Source: Quillaja saponaria
Lineage: Eukaryota; Streptophyta; Magnoliopsida; Fabales; Quillajaceae
DNA length: 64,000 nt
Direction of reading: 5' to 3'
NCBI GenBank assembly: GCA_029379385.1
Contig: CM055611.1
Coordinates: 6,386,001-6,450,000 of the forward strand
Below are positions 59,505 through 64,000 of this stretch, in pieces. Both the position numbers and the translations under genes were made by a program. Each line of letters begins with the position of its first letter. Position 1 is the stretch's first letter. The notes beneath the pieces were generated by a model, which was not told the origin of the DNA, ran no database searches, and saw only the letters and a list, made by a program, of their open reading frames with translations.

Positions 59505-59872
59505 TGTTTCCTATAAAAATGAGACAATACTAGATATCAGAGATTTTTCCCAAAACCCTTCTATGATAAAGTCAGAGCTTTTTAGCTAAATAGTATAAAA
59601 TGTAATAAGTAAGATTGTTCATGGCTACCTTTAAAGTTCTAGCTGCTTTATATAGTCTTTTGTAGCCAGTATACTTAATAATTTGGGTCATTGATTATTA
59701 TTCCGCTGTTAATTCCCAAAGGTTCTTTGTTGATTAACTTCAACTGACTTCTTATGTTTATGGTTCTTTATTTTGAGGCTATACGTCTATCCAGTCATAC
59801 ACTTGCCCTGTTATACTTTAGTCTTTACCATGTGTCATTTTCATATTAGATGTACTATGTTGTATGTTAACA
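59505..59872 (-). repeat. 3' LTR of the Tat-type element
   Basis: Minus-strand ends are TGTTAACATA and GGAAACA. It contains a TATA box (CTATATAAAGCAGC, minus strand, near 59655) and lies next to a polypurine tract. The partner LTR is not in the window, so the inner boundary rests on these signals alone. Confidence 0.55.
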
Positions 59873-59882
59873 CTATTCCCCC

Positions 59883-60636
59883 AAAAGGAAGTGCGTGTTA
59901 ACACAGGATTTTTTTTTTTGGACCTCATCGAGTAGAGTTTGGTCGGGCTCACCGAGTTGACCTTGTTGGCAGAGCTCGCCAAGTTGAATAGCTGGCCTGA
60001 GGTTTGTTGAGTTGACAGTTGTCGAGCTCACCAAGTTGAGGTTCACTAGGCGTGCTTCGTTCCACCCAAGTTGACATTGGGCTATGGTGGATGTCAAGCC
60101 CGGTCATATTGAGCTTACTTACCAGAGCTAGCCTATAAGCTTGGATGAGCTGATAGGTTGGACCCTTGCTCATAGGACGTGGGTCCTGAGCTAGTGAAGC
60201 CGAGCTCTCTCCTTATCCTATGATGCCGAGCTCACGAGATGAGTTGATGTTCTGCCAGTGCCATGCTTTGTCCAGTAGTCTGTCCTTGTGGAAATTTCTA
60301 AATGAACATATGAGAATTTAATAATTGATGGGTTCAATATAACTATGTTGAAGTTTCTAGATAGCTTTTCTTTGAAATGGGGGATAGGCTTGGGTTGGAC
60401 ATGTGTAGGACACGTGGTGGGCGTGTCTTACAATGAACCAATTATATTGACTATAAAAGGGGGTGGGGTTCTTACTGTTTTTTGGATGTTTTGTGGGAGA
60501 GCTAGTAGTAGATTTGTGAAAAGGGCGGAGGGCTTTGTGAAAAGGCCAACTGTTTTGCATTCTTTGTGCATTCTCATTCGTTCATCTTCATTATCAAAAA
60601 GGTACGGGCTTCCATTTCTTATTATTTATGTAAAAG
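59883..60636. other. Spacer between the 3' LTR and the antisense ORF
   Basis: Includes loosely repeated GAGCTCACCAAGTTGA-like units at about 59930-60240, probably a diverged minisatellite. A TATA-like TATAAAAGGGG at 60453 could serve the plus-strand ORF. No other coding was recognised. Confidence 0.4.
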
Positions 60637-62506
60637 ATGAGCTCGGGTTTACGTGAGTATCGGGATAGACCTTCCTTGTCTTGGTCTGCCTCTTCAGATA
60701 ATGGTGGGAGTTCTGATATTGATGATGTGTACTTTACTCCCAAGGTTAATCATACTACCGTACGGAGGCTGGCGAGCTCTTTAGATGTTAATCAACTGTA
60801 TGTTCTACAGCAACATTATACATTTGGGTGAGCAAGCGCCTAGAAGTTTAATGTGGTGAGTGACTTTCATCATTGTGACTCCAATTCTAACCAAATTTGG
60901 CTGTATAAGGAGCAATTGAAGGGTGGACTGAGATTGCCCTTACCTGAATTTTTTGTACATGTATGTAATGCCTATGGTGTTTGTCCAACTCAAATTACAC
61001 CAAATGGAACTAGATTAGTTCTGGGGTTTATAGGCTTGTGTCATTTACTCGAGATTACTCCTTCCTTGTCGGTCTTTAAGCATTTATTTTTTACAAACAA
61101 GATGCTAGGGGGTTGGTTTTATTTTACAGGTCTTAAATCTTCATTATTCAAGTTTTTTTTAGATAATAACAAAGGTTGGAAGCCCAAATATTTCTTTGTC
61201 TTTCCTCCATCTCCAACTGATTTACTTCATGAGTAGGGAAAAATCAATCCTCTAGCTAAAGGAGAAACCGTATCTTAGTGCCGAGTAGAGGATCCAGTCT
61301 GTAATAAAATTCGCTATTATCAATCTATACAAGATGGAAATAGATATGATATTAGTTTTCTTTTGGATAGTGCCCAGCTTGTCACTTCGGGTTTGTCATC
61401 ACTTGCTTAGGGTGACGTCTTGAGACTTTATTCTGTAGTTGTTTTTGATATTTGAACATACTGATATTTTATTGTCTTATTGTTTTTACAGATCGCGAGA
61501 TGGGTCATGTGGTCCAAGCTATTAATAAGGAGCTTGCTTGCTCGAAGGTAAGAGAAAAAAAGACAGAAAAAGGCTGAAATTGAAATTACTAGTAGAAAGT
61601 CAACTTAGATAGATGGTACCTCGTCATCTTGAGTTACCGAAGATGGGACTGAGATCTTTATAGTATTTCCTTTACTTGTTAGGCCTGGGCCCATTTCGGT
61701 TGTGCCACCTAGGATGAGTTGGGTACCACCGCCTCTTCCAGGTTCAGCTCGGGATGTTTCAATTGGTGCAGATGGTGTTCCTTTATGGTTCGTTCCTGCG
61801 CACGAGGTGCTGGGTACTCCTTAAGTGTTTGTTTGCAAGATGTTGAATATGGTACTTATCATCTTGCACGAGGTGATAAAGCTATTATGGACCAAAATTC
61901 CATAAAAGGAAACTATATGTCTGGCTTGCATGCTTTGATCAGGGTAAGATCTTTCACTATCCTTCTTATTGTCATATCTTGTTTGCCTAATTTTCCCTGT
62001 ATTTTTGTCTTTTACTTATGGCAGGGAACTTAATCTTTGACCTTGGCCTATGACCGAGTTCGAGACATGGAATCTGAGTATCTGGATACTAAGCGGCGTC
62101 TGAAACATACTCAATTAAGCTTGGGTGGAGTGGAAGTGAGGCTATTCGTGTAAAGAAAAAAGAAAAAGAAGCCAGAGCTGCTTATTGTGTTATTGAAAAC
62201 AACCTTGCTATCTCTGAGGAACGAGGGTAAAAAACTGAGTAGGAGTTAAGGATGACTCAACAAACTATTCAGGACGTCCATTTTAGTCAATTTCGTGCTC
62301 AATGGATTGAGGAATACAAAGACTCTATAGAGTTCAGGAAGCTTGTTTTGGACGAGTGTGATGCTTTTTATATCTAAGGTTTTGTTGAGTCAAGAGAGAA
62401 AACAATCATTATTGATCCCAACTTCCCTGTGGAGAGGTTCAAGTATGTAGGGGAAGATCATGAAGCTGAACTTTATAAAGACGAACAAAGGTGGGATGAA
62501 TGCTGA
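60637..62506 (+). pseudogene. Antisense ORF with putative gypsy-type 'Transposase_28' domain
   Basis: The frame opens MSSGLREYRDRPSLSW with an acidic Ser-rich leader, stops at 60829 and continues at 60853. There WLYKEQLKGGLRLPLPEFF, LVLGFIGLCHLLEITPSLSV and DNNKGWKPKYFFVF follow the pattern of the plant Transposase_28 (putative gypsy-type transposon) family. Downstream, after apparent introns, coiled-coil-like segments appear (RVRDMESEYLDTKRRLKHT near 62050; FRAQWIEEYKDSIEFRKLVL near 62290). The last stop is at 62504-62506. Despite the family name it is not a shown transposase; its role is unknown. It runs opposite to the pol fragment on its right. Internal stops and shifts suggest decay. Confidence 0.65.
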
Positions 62507-62700
62507 TCAACCATCGAACTGAATATGTAGTAGTGTTTGGACTTGGTCTTAGTCTAACTTTTATCATGGACTATTTTGTACTATTTCTGTGGTTTCTTGG
62601 CTATAGATTTCAGGCACAGCTTGTTTAACGTAACTTGTAGTGTTGCTATGCTTAATTTGCCTTCCTTTGTTAATGTATGCTTTGATTTGTGTATTTTGGA

Positions 62701-63189
62701 GAGTTCTTGGCTTAACTTTGGTGAGCTCTTGGCTATGAGCTCTTAGCTAAATTTTGGCGAGTTCTGGACTCTAAGCTCTTAGCCTAATTTTGGCGAGCTT
62801 TGGGCTCTGAGCTCTTAGCTCAATTTTGGCGAGCTTTGGGCTATGAGCTCTTAGCTCAATTTAGGCGAGCTATGGGCTCTGAGCTTTTAGCTCAATTTTG
62901 GTGAGCTCTCGATTCTCAGCTCTCAGGTTAATTTTGGCAAGCTCTAAGCTCTAAGCTCTTAGCTCAATTTTGGCGAGCTTTAGGCTCTAAGCTTTTAGCT
63001 CAATTTTGGCTAGCTCTCGGCTTTGAGCTTTTAGCTCAATTTTGGCGAGCCTTGGCTTAATTTTGGCAGGCTCTTGGCTCTGAGCACTCAGCTCAATTTT
63101 GGCAAGCTATTGGCTCTAAGTTCTTAGCTCAATTTTGACAAGCTTTGGGCTCTGAGCTCTTAGCTCAATTTTGGCGAGCTTTGGGCTCG
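62701..63189 (+). repeat. 36-bp minisatellite, about 14 units
   Basis: Units share the core CTTAGCTCAATTTTGGCGAG followed by CTTTGGGCTCT. Thirteen full units and one shortened unit (around 63050) fill 489 bp with scattered substitutions. It directly abuts the truncated reverse transcriptase start on its right. Confidence 0.95.
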
Positions 63190-64000
63190 AATAAATCTGT
63201 TTGCCAGAAGTTTGTCTACCTCCTTATCAATGCTCTTTGCCTTTCTGGAGCAAAACGTCATTTTTTCTGTCTGATAGGATGCATGTCCAGATTTGTGTTG
63301 AGTTTGTGAGAGATTATTGAAGTGCTTATTCTGGACATGTCAGCTGTAGTCCAAGCAAACACTTCCATGCTTTTTTTTTTTTTTTTTTTATATATCAAGA
63401 ATTGGGTAAGTTCTTCTCAGGTGTCCGAGTTCATGTTTGTGCCTAGAAGAATTGATTTATCGCTGTTTCATGGGAAGAGTTGGATTGGCTAACTGACTCC
63501 AATAGAATCTTCATTTTTCCAACTATCTTTCTGTTTTCTTGACCTTGGATATTGGGGATCATCTGTTGTCAGAACCTCAAAATTTTTGTTTTTCATGCAT
63601 CCCACGTAACATTGCCTTGCAACTTTCAGATTACCCTAAGCTGTTCCAACGCCCTCTGGACTTAAAAATTTCAAACATAAATGCCAAGATGAGGGGGTTG
63701 CCCTTGCTGAATTGAGGAATGGCCTCCCCAATATGACGTTGTAGGATGATCTAGCTTTCCACAATGCAAAATGTTTTCATAACTGTTTTCCTGTACCTTT
63801 TATCTTCTAATGTAACAGGAAGTTCAATTGTTCCTTCTGCAACCACTTGTTCTCCATTGAATCCTACCAAAGTTCCCTGGAATGGTTGTAGCCTATCATT
63901 GACAATTCTCATTTGTTCAAAACAATTATAATACATTATATCTGTTGAACTGCTGTTATCAATTACCACGCGATTAACTGAGAAATTGGTTATATTAGTA
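63190..64000 (-). pseudogene. Ty3/gypsy pol fragment: protease region and RT start
   Basis: On the minus strand from the window edge, RVVIDNSSSTDIMYYNCFEQ corresponds to the retropepsin active-site region, with Asn in place of the usual Gly in DGSS/DNSS. It is followed by LVGFNGEQVVAEGTIELPVT. Near 63190-63270, SRKAKSIDKEVDKLLANRFI matches the segment just before the RT fingers. Several stops lie between these parts. The coding stops where the minisatellite begins. A plant transposon relic, not an active enzyme. Confidence 0.75.

Larger units (their letters stand above)
59505..64000 (-). mobile_element. Ty3/gypsy element of Tat type, partial, minus orientation
   Basis: Read right to left: a protease region and the very start of reverse transcriptase (63190-64000), a 36-bp minisatellite (62701-63189), an antisense extra ORF of the Transposase_28 type (60637-62506), a spacer, a GGGGGAATAG polypurine tract (59873-59882) and the 3' LTR (59505-59872). 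Antisense ORFs and tandem repeats between pol and the 3' LTR are known in the plant Tat lineage. Most of RT, RNase H and integrase is missing. Gag and the 5' LTR would lie beyond the window. Confidence 0.7.

Overview
The window is nuclear DNA from a flowering plant, most likely a core eudicot. It is AT-rich, its genes are interrupted by long GT-AG introns, and it is packed with plant-type transposons. I cannot name the species. Exon structures below were worked out by hand from splice signals, reading frame and family resemblance.

There are four plausible intact genes. (1) 15303-19863 (+) is a 3-exon, 76-aa prefoldin-like protein resembling ASDURF/ASNSD1-SEP. (2) 21581-28494 (-) is a 4-exon, 166-aa EF-hand protein with two hydrophobic segments. 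(3) 32580-42833 (+) is a 13-exon, 497-aa family GH1 beta-glucosidase with a signal peptide and both catalytic glutamates. (4) 43364-46743 (-) is a 3-exon, 104-aa PHD-finger protein. A fifth locus, 49494-57077 (-), is a broken duplicate of the rRNA-processing gene UTP23.

Layout. 1-7739: relics of a long-LTR retrotransposon family in both orientations. 9205-15133: a Mutator-like element (MULE) with long inverted repeats, a decayed transposase and a GRF zinc-finger ORF, split by a 3.2-kb solo LTR. 15.1-32 kb: genes 1 and 2 with LINE relics, then a MITE-like inverted repeat with a telomere-like core. 32.5-43 kb: the beta-glucosidase, with an L1 relic in intron 2 and a miniature LTR retrotransposon (TRIM) in intron 10. 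43.3-59 kb: the PHD gene and the UTP23 relic, which carries a 4.9-kb hAT transposon in an exon and a hAT-type MITE at its start codon. 59.5-64 kb: one end of a reverse-oriented Ty3/gypsy element of Tat type, with 3' LTR, antisense extra ORF, 36-bp minisatellite and a pol fragment running off the window.

The genes do not form a pathway or cluster; this is an ordinary gene-plus-transposon neighbourhood. I found no CRISPR array, rRNA, convincing tRNA or defence-like system. The most informative objects are the nested insertions and the UTP23 relic.
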